Below are positions 1-6,843 of a stretch of DNA of 28,884 bases, piece after piece. Both the position numbers and the translations under genes were made by a program. Position 1 is the stretch's first letter. Each line of letters begins with the position of its first letter. Source of the DNA: Planctomycetota bacterium. Lineage in GTDB: Bacteria > Planctomycetota > GCA-002687715 > DRQF01. The notes beneath the pieces were generated by a model. That model was not told the DNA's origin. It saw only the letters and a list, made by a program, of their open reading frames with translations, and did not search any database. The DNA lies in NCBI GenBank assembly GCA_015485455.1, contig WFTN01000449.1, forward strand, positions 1-28,884. The letters are read 5' to 3'.

Positions 1-495
1 ATCCAAGTTGGTGTCAATGCCCACAGAGGCTGCGGGTGGAATCGGATCATTGCACCACTCGGAGATAAACACCTGGCCAGGGAAACCGTTGGTGATTTGA
101 CCACGAATGATTGGTGTGATGCCGCCTGGGCCATAAATCTGAAGGTAGAAACCATCTGCCAACATCATTGTTGCGTCTGCAGCCGTAAACAAGGTCATGG
201 ATGCCTTAGCCGGACTCGCGGCAATGTTGAACAAATTGTAAATGGGACCACTCGTTCCAGGAGCGCCAGTTTCCAAAGTGATCAGCGCTGCGCCAGGGAC
301 ATTGTGATGCACTGTGATTGTAACCAGGTCACCAGCATCCAAAGTCACGAATGCTTTGCCGATGGCGGTAGAAGTTGAGCCTCCGCCGGCCACTTGGGCA
401 GCGTCGAGGTCAAAGGTAAAGGTTGTCTGCTGAGCGAAAACCGGCATGGCAAATAATGCCAAGACCAAAGCCACGAGGCGGCAAGTGCGTTGCAT
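1..495 (-). CDS. Secreted protein of unknown function (C-terminus cut by window edge)
   Basis: An open frame of 165 codons runs from an ATG at 495 off the left edge without a stop. The N-terminus is a clear Sec signal peptide: MQRTCR, then a hydrophobic core LVALVLALFAMPVFA, with likely cleavage after VFA before QQTT. The mature part is rich in Ala, Gly and Thr, with alternating hydrophobic residues that suggest beta structure (for example FTFDLDAAQVAGG and GKAFVTLDAGDLVTITV). I see no catalytic motif. A Shine-Dalgarno-like GGAG lies about 9 nt upstream of the ATG. The gene follows the JAMM gene on the same strand with a gap of 110 bp. An exported surface or extracellular protein is the only safe call, and the family is not recognised. 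Confidence 0.75.
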   Translation of the reverse strand, partial: MQRTCRLVALVLALFAMPVFAQQTTFTFDLDAAQVAGGGSTSTAIGKAFVTLDAGDLVTITVHHNVPGAALITLETGAPGTSGPIYNLFNIAASPAKASMTLFTAADATMMLADGFYLQIYGPGGITPIIRGQITNGFPGQVFISEWCNDPIPPAASVGIDTNLD

Positions 496-605
496 GGTCG
501 AAATCTCCAGGATGTGCGAATGAAGTCGGAGGCATGTTCCATGGAAGGCCATGACATACCCGATAGAGTATCTTGCCAAAGGTGGACGACCTTTCAATCA
601 CTGGG

Positions 606-1076
606 TTAATACCCATGCAAAAATTCACCACTTACACCGGAAATCCCCGTTAAAACTGGCGTAAACACTCCTTTTCTCAGTTGCCAGCTACGGATTTCTT
701 CGCCGTCCCGTTCTTCTAAGCCACAAATCACATAGACCCAGCTACATCCCGCACCCCAAGAGTCCCGGGCATGGCGCAAATCCGTGGTGGAAGGGGCAGA
801 ACGCCCCTGAGGATGAGAATGAAACACGCCCAAGATTTCCTTTTGACAAACCAAGGCTCGCCGCTCTATTTCTCGGTAATCCCTGGGGTCAATGCGAAAT
901 CGGTCGACTTCAGATGCCTCATTGGAAAGTGGTATGAATTGATCCACCGCGGCATCAGCGCTGTTCCGCTTGCCAAGGAGCAATCCACAGGCCTCTTGGG
1001 GGGCGTGAAGCTGACTCATAGACAGCAAGTCCTGGTTCAGTTGCTTAGGAAGAAAGAGCGTCTTGAGCATCTCCAT
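606..1076 (-). CDS. JAMM/MPN (Mov34) zinc metalloprotease, Mec/desampylase-like
   Basis: This 156-aa protein carries the complete JAMM signature. Glu28 lies in PQEACG. His86 and His88 lie in GVFHSHPQG, followed at the expected spacing by Ser96 and Asp99 (HSHPQGRSAPSTTD). Known members hydrolyse the bond after the C-terminal Gly-Gly of ubiquitin-like proteins: archaeal desampylases release SAMPs, and mycobacterial Mec releases cysteine from CysO. The length matches stand-alone bacterial JAMM proteins, so this is probably a cytoplasmic single-domain enzyme. A strong GGAGG lies 10 nt before the ATG and fixes the start. It is divergent from the TPP-enzyme/AOR genes. No CysO, CysM or MoeB gene is adjacent. 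The only ubiquitin-like partner visible in this window is the MoaD domain at 19782-20054. The family call is firm; the substrate is inference. Confidence 0.9.
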   Translation of the reverse strand: MEMLKTLFLPKQLNQDLLSMSQLHAPQEACGLLLGKRNSADAAVDQFIPLSNEASEVDRFRIDPRDYREIERRALVCQKEILGVFHSHPQGRSAPSTTDLRHARDSWGAGCSWVYVICGLEERDGEEIRSWQLRKGVFTPVLTGISGVSGEFLHGY

Positions 1077-1125
1077 AACTCACCGTCCTCCAATACCTTT
1101 GGGCTCTCAATCATGACCACAGCCT

Positions 1126-1137
1126 TCCCAATTGGGA
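1126..1137. promoter_or_regulatory. Perfect 12-bp palindrome in the divergent promoter region
   Basis: TCCCAATTGGGA is a perfect dyad midway between the divergent starts of the JAMM gene (1076) and the TPP-enzyme gene (1244). Its position suits an operator serving both promoters. A 12-bp palindrome is expected by chance several times in a window of this size, so only the location supports it. Confidence 0.25.
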
Positions 1138-1243
1138 TTAAATAGTTTACGCCTATCTAATCAAATACGCCAAGGGGGCTCAGGACCCAGAAATACAGGA
1201 ACGGGAAACCTCGACTGAGGGGTTTCGATCTTAGGAGAGAAAG

Positions 1244-2887
1244 ATGAAGGCATCAGATCTATTCGTCAAGTGCTTGGAAGCGGAAGGTGTCGAGTACATC
1301 TTTGGTCTGCCCGGGGAAGAAAACGCAGACATCATGATTTCCCTTGAAGAATCGAATATTGATTTCGTTCTTTGTCGCCATGAGCAAGCTGCGGCCTTTA
1401 TGGCCGACGTCTATGGGCGGCTCACTGGACGTGCCGGGGTTTGCCTGGGCACCTTGGGCCCAGGTGCAACCAACCTCATCACAGGAGTTGCTGACGGTAA
1501 CATGGACCGTGCCCCCATGGTCGTCCTCACCGGGCAGGCAGACACCAAACGCCTACATAAAGAATCCCACCAAAACATGGACGTGGTTGCCATGTTCAAG
1601 CCCGTGACGAAATGGAACTTCAGCATCGTCCACCGGACCAACATCCCTGAAGTCGTCCGCAAGGCGTTTAAGGTGTCCCAAGCAGAAAAGCCCGGTGCCT
1701 GCCACATCGAGCTCCCCGAAGACATCGCCAAGCTTGAGCTCGACATGGAGCCCATGATTCCCAGAAAAGTCCGTCGTCCAGGGGCAGACCACAAAGCCGT
1801 GGCCCAGGCCATGGAATTGCTGAAAGCCGCCAAACACCCCATTGTCTTGGCAGGAAACGGTTCTCTGAGGAAACGAGCAGTGGCCCAACTTCGAGAATTC
1901 GCTAAGAAAAGCGGCATTGGCGTCGTCAGCACCTTCATGGGAAAAGGTGTGATCCCCCGGGACGATCCTCACTGCCTATTCACCATGGGGTTACAGTCCA
2001 GAGACCACATTAGCTGTGAAATGGAGAAAGCCGACCTTATCATGGCTGTGGGCTACGATCTGGTGGAATACCATCCTCAATTTTGGAATAGCGGCCGGGA
2101 CAAGAAAATCATCCATATCGACTTCGAATCAGCAGAAGTGGAAGCAGCCTACAATGTGGATGTCGAAATCGTCGCGGACATCGCCGATTCCTTGTGGAAC
2201 TTGAATGACATTCTCCCCTCGGAGCCCCTCTTTGACATCAGCAAGATGGCACCTTTGCGGGAGGCGATGCTCAAAGACCTCAATGAGTTCGCCAATGACA
2301 ACACAGAAGGTGTCATCAAACCCCAAAAGGCACTCTACGACGTCCGCGAAGTCATGGGCCCGGACGATATCCTGCTTTCGGATGTGGGTGCTCACAAAAT
2401 GTGGATCGGACGCTATTATCAATGCGACGAGCCCAATACCTGCCTTATCTCCAACGGATTCTGCACCATGGGATTCGCTCTTCCTGGGGCTATGGCCGCC
2501 AAGACCGTCTTCCCAGACCGCAAAGTCCTCTGCATTAACGGCGACGCTGGGGTCCTGATGAACATCCAAGACTTGGAAACTGCCGCCAGACGTAAACTGA
2601 ACATCGTGGTCATGGTGTGGGAAGATCACCACTATGGGCTCATCAAGTGGAAGCAAGAAAACACCTTTGGCCGCCATTCTGAGCTCAATTTCACCAACCC
2701 AGATTGGGTGAAGCTGGCAGAATCCTTCGGCTGCTGGGGGGCTCGGGTCGAGAATTCTCGCGACCTCAAATCGACTTTAGAAGAGGCATTCACGAAAGAC
2801 GGTCCGGCGGTTATTGTGATGCCTGTCGACTACAGCGAAAACAGCAAACTGACGGAGAAACTGGGTTCGATCACCTGCAAGCTCTGA
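1244..2887 (+). CDS. Thiamine-diphosphate-dependent enzyme, acetolactate synthase (AlsS/IlvB)-like
   Basis: This 547-aa protein has the three-domain layout of TPP-dependent 2-oxo acid enzymes. The N-terminal PYR domain contains the catalytic Glu47 in LCRHEQAAAFMA and the GPGATNLITG loop. The central domain runs from about 185 to 325. The C-terminal PP domain has GDAG at 433-436, beginning the metal-diphosphate motif, and ends it with VWEDHHYGLIKWKQ at 458-471. The sequence is closest in style to catabolic acetolactate synthase (RHEQ, TKRLHKESHQ, FKPVTKW). Catalytic Glu47 argues against glyoxylate carboligase, which lacks it. The metal-ligand Asn of the usual motif is replaced by Glu460. No regulatory small subunit is nearby, as for AlsS-type enzymes. 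AGGAGA lies 7 nt before the ATG. AOR follows after 137 bp. The true reaction could be acetolactate formation or decarboxylation of another 2-oxo acid. Confidence 0.85.
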   Translation: MKASDLFVKCLEAEGVEYIFGLPGEENADIMISLEESNIDFVLCRHEQAAAFMADVYGRLTGRAGVCLGTLGPGATNLITGVADGNMDRAPMVVLTGQADTKRLHKESHQNMDVVAMFKPVTKWNFSIVHRTNIPEVVRKAFKVSQAEKPGACHIELPEDIAKLELDMEPMIPRKVRRPGADHKAVAQAMELLKAAKHPIVLAGNGSLRKRAVAQLREFAKKSGIGVVSTFMGKGVIPRDDPHCLFTMGLQSRDHISCEMEKADLIMAVGYDLVEYHPQFWNSGRDKKIIHIDFESAEVEAAYNVDVEIVADIADSLWNLNDILPSEPLFDISKMAPLREAMLKDLNEFANDNTEGVIKPQKALYDVREVMGPDDILLSDVGAHKMWIGRYYQCDEPNTCLISNGFCTMGFALPGAMAAKTVFPDRKVLCINGDAGVLMNIQDLETAARRKLNIVVMVWEDHHYGLIKWKQENTFGRHSELNFTNPDWVKLAESFGCWGARVENSRDLKSTLEEAFTKDGPAVIVMPVDYSENSKLTEKLGSITCKL

Positions 2888-2977
2888 TCGTTAGGACCTG
2901 GGATCTAAGGAACTCATCGAGGGCCTGGTGGCGAATACGTTGGAATTAGAGCCCCCATCGGTGAGTAGAAGGTTTGA

Positions 2978-3003
2978 ATCGACGTCGCAAACGCGGCGTC
3001 GAT
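2978..3003 (+). terminator. 11-bp hairpin between the TPP-enzyme and AOR genes
   Basis: ATCGACGTCGC, a four-base AAAC loop, and GCGGCGTCGAT form an 11-bp stem with one G-T wobble. CTTTCC follows, and the AOR ribosome binding site AAGGAG (3014-3019) lies ten bases downstream. It may be a weak terminator of the upstream gene, an attenuator, or an mRNA-stability element for fhaAOR. The short T tract makes full termination uncertain. Confidence 0.5.
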
Positions 3004-3024
3004 CTTTCCATTTAAGGAGTTCTC

Positions 3025-5658
3025 ATGACTGAGATCATTTTCAAGATCACGGAAGCCGGTCAACCGAGCCGCGAAGAGCGCATTAGGGTGGGTATGAAAA
3101 TTGGCCGCGACCCTCGTTGCGACATTGTCATCATGGATCCCAACTCATCCGGCCGCCATGCCCAAATCGTTGCCGAAGGCGAAGGCGTTGCCATTCAAGA
3201 CTTGGGGAGCTCCAACAAGACTCGTATCGAAGATGGCCCTGCCCTCTCGAAGGGAGAACAGCACCGCTTAGGCCATGGCCTCAAATTGATGCTTGGCAAG
3301 TGTGCCATTGAAGTCATCATGAAGCCCTCCGCCAAGAACGCGAAAACGGAAAAAGCAGCTGCTCCCAGGGGCACAAAAACCGAACCTCAACCCATTCACC
3401 CTTATGGAGAAGCTGCAGCCCAAACGCAGACTCCAATTGACGAAGCCAAAGACGACGCAACCCAGCTTTCCAAACCAGAATCCGTCACACCGCAACAACC
3501 GAAACCAGAATCCGTCACACCGGCCCCCCTGGCCCCAAAGGTGCCCGACGAAAGTGTCACCGAGGCACAAGAGTCCCCGGTAAGCGATGCCCCCCAACCC
3601 GTCAAAGAAAAAACGACGGAAGCACAGCAGACAATCCCATCGGCCCCAGAAAAAGTAGCAGCGACGGAAGAACCCACAGAGGCTCAAAAGGTCGTTGTCC
3701 CTCCTAAGCCCCAAGCGCCGGACGAACCGGCGACGGAAAAGACAGAAACTCCCAAGGCCGATGAAGCCTCAGAAAAACCAGCTCCGAAAGCGAAGAAAGC
3801 AAGTCTCCCTGAAATCCCCCCCATGAAAGCCGGGACCAAGGAGCCGAAGGAATTTACCGTCAACCGCTACGAGATTGACCTTTCGACCTATACCGTCAAA
3901 CACATCCCCTTCCAATGTGAAGATTTAGAAGACGTTTTGGGAGGTGCTGCTCGGGGCTTCAAGATCTTGGAGAACTACGACGTTGACGATGCTTATGCTC
4001 CGGAGGCCCCATTAGTCCTGAACTTGGGGTGTCTAAGCGGTAGCCAATTCATGACCGCCTTACGCACCTACTTCCATGCTTATTCGCCACTCAAATCTTC
4101 ATTGGAAAACAAACCCAGCGCCATGTGGACAGCGGGGTCCGGCAAATTCGGTACCAAGCTGCGATCCCTGGGAATCGACGAAGTCATTTTCAAAGGTCGC
4201 GCAGTGATGCCGGTCTACCTACATATTCATTTGGAAGACGGAGCCACAGAACCCACCTTCACATTCGAAAATGGCAGACACCTTCAGGACAAACCTGCCA
4301 ACGAGAAGATCCAACACCTCTACAGCAAATACCCAGAAGGTCAGTTCGCCGTGGTCGGGCCCGCTGGTGAAAACTACGACAGCGTGAATTATGCGGCCAT
4401 TGCTCTTTCGACCATGAACCAACTGCGTAGCGGAGACATGAAAAGTCGTTTCTGTGGACGTGGGGGCATCGGCGGGGTCATGGGATCAAAGAACCTCTTG
4501 GGCATCGTGGCCGATGTCAAAGACCCAAAGAAAGAAAAAGTCGATGGTCTTAAAGAGATGAACCAATGGGTGGCCAGGGGCGAAGGTAGCCGTCGGTTCC
4601 GCGACAAGAAAAAAGGCGATGGTGGCGGGGGTACTTGGGCCAACATGATTGCCTTGGATCCTCTCAATGCCATGCCCGAATACAACTTCAACCCCACAGG
4701 CACAGAGGTCTCGCGGCAGTTGTGGCGGGAAGAGGTCGAAAAAGAAGGCAAGTATCTGATCAAAGATGAAGCCTGCTACGCCTGTGGAATCGCTTGTCAC
4801 AAGAACATGTACACCAACGAAGACGGCAAGAAAGGCAAATACCACGCCAAATTTGACTACGAACCTCTCAACCTGCTCTCGTCGAACATCGGCATCTACG
4901 ACATTGGGGAAGCAGCTGTATTAGTGGAGTTGGTCGATGACCTGTGCATGGATTCCATCTCTATTGGTGTCACTTTGGCCTATGCCATGGAATACAACAA
5001 ACGCCGCAAGGATGCTGAACTTTCCTCGATCCTTCCTGATTACATCGAATACGGCAACTTCGAAGGCACCAAGCGGGCCATCGAAGAAATCGGGCGAGGG
5101 AAATTGCCTGTTCTAGGGCAGGGGACCAAGCGCTTGTCTGAAGCCTTGGGGGAAACTGACTATGCCATGCATTGCAAAGGCATGGAGTTCCCAGCCTACA
5201 TGCCCCACGTCAATCCCGGCTATCCTTGGGCTTTGGCCGGTGGCCATATGTCCATGAAGACTTATTTGCTCTACGTTTTCGAAAAAGAGTCCGGCATGGA
5301 TTACTGGGTGGATGCGATAACCAAGCGGGGCCCCATGATCATGCGCGACGACTTAATCGGCGTTTGCAAGTTCGCTGCCATGTGCGACGAGCACATGACT
5401 ATGGCCTTAGGTGCCCTCTCTGACCTCAAAATAACCGAAGAAGAATTGCAGCGCGTTGTCATGCGCACCTTCTTGCGAGGCTATCGTTTGGAGAAGAAAC
5501 AAGGCTTCACGGACTTGGACTACGCCATGCCAGCAGACGCCCTAAAGAAACAAGAGCACATGAAAATGGAGCACTTCAACACTCCCGAGTTCTTTGCAGA
5601 GTTACAAGGCAAGGTGACAGAAACCCTCGACAAAATGCTCATCGAAGAAGGCATCTAA
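3025..5658 (+). CDS. FHA domain fused to tungsten/molybdenum aldehyde:ferredoxin oxidoreductase (AOR)
   Basis: This 877-aa protein has three parts. Residues 1-100 are a forkhead-associated domain with the phospho-threonine-binding residues in place: IGR at 26-28, SSGRH at 41-45, and DLGSSNKT at 59-66. Residues 101-265 are a low-complexity Pro/Glu/Thr/Lys linker with a repeated KPESVTP. Residues 276-877 are a full-length AOR: GRGGIGGVMGSKN at 478-490 for pterin binding, and [4Fe-4S] ligands Cys584, Cys587 and Cys591 (CYACGIAC) with the fourth, Cys781, in IGVCKF. AORs oxidise aldehydes to carboxylic acids, passing electrons to ferredoxin. The segment normally reading like YDPR before the glycine-rich helix is YMPHVNPGY here, so substrate choice may differ. 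AAGGAG six bases upstream fixes the start. The fused FHA domain suggests kinase-dependent recruitment, which is inference. Confidence 0.92.
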   Translation: MTEIIFKITEAGQPSREERIRVGMKIGRDPRCDIVIMDPNSSGRHAQIVAEGEGVAIQDLGSSNKTRIEDGPALSKGEQHRLGHGLKLMLGKCAIEVIMKPSAKNAKTEKAAAPRGTKTEPQPIHPYGEAAAQTQTPIDEAKDDATQLSKPESVTPQQPKPESVTPAPLAPKVPDESVTEAQESPVSDAPQPVKEKTTEAQQTIPSAPEKVAATEEPTEAQKVVVPPKPQAPDEPATEKTETPKADEASEKPAPKAKKASLPEIPPMKAGTKEPKEFTVNRYEIDLSTYTVKHIPFQCEDLEDVLGGAARGFKILENYDVDDAYAPEAPLVLNLGCLSGSQFMTALRTYFHAYSPLKSSLENKPSAMWTAGSGKFGTKLRSLGIDEVIFKGRAVMPVYLHIHLEDGATEPTFTFENGRHLQDKPANEKIQHLYSKYPEGQFAVVGPAGENYDSVNYAAIALSTMNQLRSGDMKSRFCGRGGIGGVMGSKNLLGIVADVKDPKKEKVDGLKEMNQWVARGEGSRRFRDKKKGDGGGGTWANMIALDPLNAMPEYNFNPTGTEVSRQLWREEVEKEGKYLIKDEACYACGIACHKNMYTNEDGKKGKYHAKFDYEPLNLLSSNIGIYDIGEAAVLVELVDDLCMDSISIGVTLAYAMEYNKRRKDAELSSILPDYIEYGNFEGTKRAIEEIGRGKLPVLGQGTKRLSEALGETDYAMHCKGMEFPAYMPHVNPGYPWALAGGHMSMKTYLLYVFEKESGMDYWVDAITKRGPMIMRDDLIGVCKFAAMCDEHMTMALGALSDLKITEEELQRVVMRTFLRGYRLEKKQGFTDLDYAMPADALKKQEHMKMEHFNTPEFFAELQGKVTETLDKMLIEEGI
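3472..3522 (+). repeat. 30-bp-period direct repeat inside the FHA-AOR linker
   Basis: A 21-base block encoding KPESVTP (starting AAACCAGAATCC) occurs at 3472-3492 and again, identical, at 3502-3522. The period is 30 bp, or ten codons. It lies within the disordered linker and looks like a recent in-frame duplication. Confidence 0.8.
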
Positions 5659-5666
5659 TCCGCATT

Positions 5667-5699
5667 CTCCCCGGGGTATCAATATGAATGCCCGGGGAG
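5667..5699 (+). terminator. Hairpin downstream of the AOR gene
   Basis: CTCCCCGGG at 5667-5675 pairs perfectly with CCCGGGGAG at 5691-5699 around a 15-base loop, starting nine bases after the AOR stop. No T run follows; instead there is an 11-C tract. It is probably a transcript-end or stability hairpin, possibly partial termination before the AlkC-like gene. Confidence 0.45.
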
Positions 5700-5705
5700 T
5701 CTCTT

Positions 5706-5716
5706 CCCCCCCCCCC
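5706..5716 (+). repeat. Mononucleotide tract of 11 C before the AlkC-like gene
   Basis: Eleven consecutive C residues end ten bases before the ATG at 5726. Tracts this long are prone to slippage. It occupies the place of the ribosome binding site, and no purine-rich Shine-Dalgarno sequence is visible. It would be inside the reading frame if translation began at the in-frame ATG at 5684. Confidence 0.85.
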
Positions 5717-5725
5717 ACCAAACAC

Positions 5726-6835
5726 ATGTCTGACAAGAAATTCACCCCCCTCAAGTTCGGTTATGACAAGGCTTACATTCGGAAACTGAGCCAGGCTTTG
5801 GCGGATGTCTATGAAAACTTTGATCAGGAAGGATTCATCGACAACGTACTTCAAGCACCTTGGAATGACTTGGAACTCAAAGATCGCATGTATCGGATCG
5901 CAAATTCCATAGTTGCTTTCTTGCCATCAGGCTTTTCATCTGCCATCAAAATCGTTGATCAAGCGGTAAGTCATTTCGATGGTTATTTGGCCATGTTCTT
6001 CCCAGAATTCGTCGCCCTGAAGTTCGCCGAGAACGAATCAAAGAACTGGCATCCAGTCTGCAAGGCGCTGGCACGCTACACTCAATACTCCAGCTCAGAA
6101 TTCGCCGTTCGCCCCATGATTATCCAAAACCAAGAGCGCATGTTGAAAGTCATGCTCGCTTGGACCAAGAACAAGAACGAGCATGTTCGTAGGTTAGCCA
6201 GTGAAGGATGCCGCCCTCGCTTGCCCTGGGCCATGTCCCTGCCAACCCTCAAGAAGGACCCACAGCCAATTCTTCCAATTCTAGAAGAACTTCGATCCGA
6301 CGATTCAGAGTACGTGCGGCGAAGCGTGGCCAACAACCTCAACGATATTTCCAAGGACCATCCTGAAGTTATCCTAAACATCGCAGCTCGTTGGCTCCAA
6401 GAAGAGCCAAACAACAGCAACCGCAACAAGCTGGTCAAACATGCCCTTCGAACCCTCTTGAAGCAAGGAAACTCACGGGCACTCCGAATGTTCGGCTTTC
6501 GCAATCCCACTGCCATCCAAGTCAAAGATCTGGCACTCGCCCCGGCCCGAATCAAACGAGGCGGAGAGCTATCTTTCTCATTCTCAATTCACTGCCAGGG
6601 AGGATTAGGCAAGATTCGCTTAGAGTATGCTGTTTATTACCTCAAGAAGAATGGCACTCTGAGCCCCAAGGTCTTCAAGATCAGCGAGTTTGACAGCGAA
6701 GATTCTCTGCGAGTCGTTGAACGCTGCCACAAGTTTCACGACCTATCCACCCGCAAACATCACAAAGGCCAGCACAAGATTGCCATCATCGTCAATGGCG
6801 ACGAAAAAGTAAGCCAAGCCTTCACGCTTTCGTGA
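5726..6835 (+). CDS. alkC: AlkC-like DNA alkylation repair glycosylase (HEAT-like repeats plus C-terminal Ig-like domain)
   Basis: Starting at 5726 (MSDKKFTPLKF) the protein has 369 residues. The first two thirds are helical HEAT-like repeats with the family's characteristic stretch HVRRLASEGCRPRLPWAMS followed by SDDSEYVRRSVANNLNDISKDHP. The last 95 or so residues (from about LGF/MFGFRNPTAIQVKDLAL) are predicted beta structure, ending RKHHKGQHKIAIIVNGDEKVSQAF. This matches the Ig-like tail that separates AlkC from the shorter AlkD. AlkC and AlkD excise cationic alkylated bases such as 3-methyladenine without flipping them. An in-frame ATG at 5684 lies inside a hairpin and would add a Pro-rich leader coded by the 11-C tract, so I prefer 5726. 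No clear Shine-Dalgarno sequence supports either start. The gene follows AOR by 67 bp and converges on the hydrolase with an 8-bp gap. Confidence 0.8.
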   Translation: MSDKKFTPLKFGYDKAYIRKLSQALADVYENFDQEGFIDNVLQAPWNDLELKDRMYRIANSIVAFLPSGFSSAIKIVDQAVSHFDGYLAMFFPEFVALKFAENESKNWHPVCKALARYTQYSSSEFAVRPMIIQNQERMLKVMLAWTKNKNEHVRRLASEGCRPRLPWAMSLPTLKKDPQPILPILEELRSDDSEYVRRSVANNLNDISKDHPEVILNIAARWLQEEPNNSNRNKLVKHALRTLLKQGNSRALRMFGFRNPTAIQVKDLALAPARIKRGGELSFSFSIHCQGGLGKIRLEYAVYYLKKNGTLSPKVFKISEFDSEDSLRVVERCHKFHDLSTRKHHKGQHKIAIIVNGDEKVSQAFTLS

Positions 6836-6843
6836 AACTCAAC

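Noticed and set aside
578..594. AAAGGT-ggacg-ACCTTT inverted repeat after the JAMM gene
   Set aside because: The arms are only six bases, there is no T run, and it is readily expected by chance.
1411..1938. 175-codon and similar minus-strand frames inside the TPP-enzyme gene
   Set aside because: They are antisense shadows of a conserved enzyme, with no ribosome binding site or recognisable domain.
5684..5725. Earlier AlkC-like start at ATG 5684
   Set aside because: It lies in the loop of the post-AOR hairpin and gives a Pro-rich leader coded by the 11-C tract. It is kept only as an alternative because the preferred start also lacks a clear ribosome binding site.
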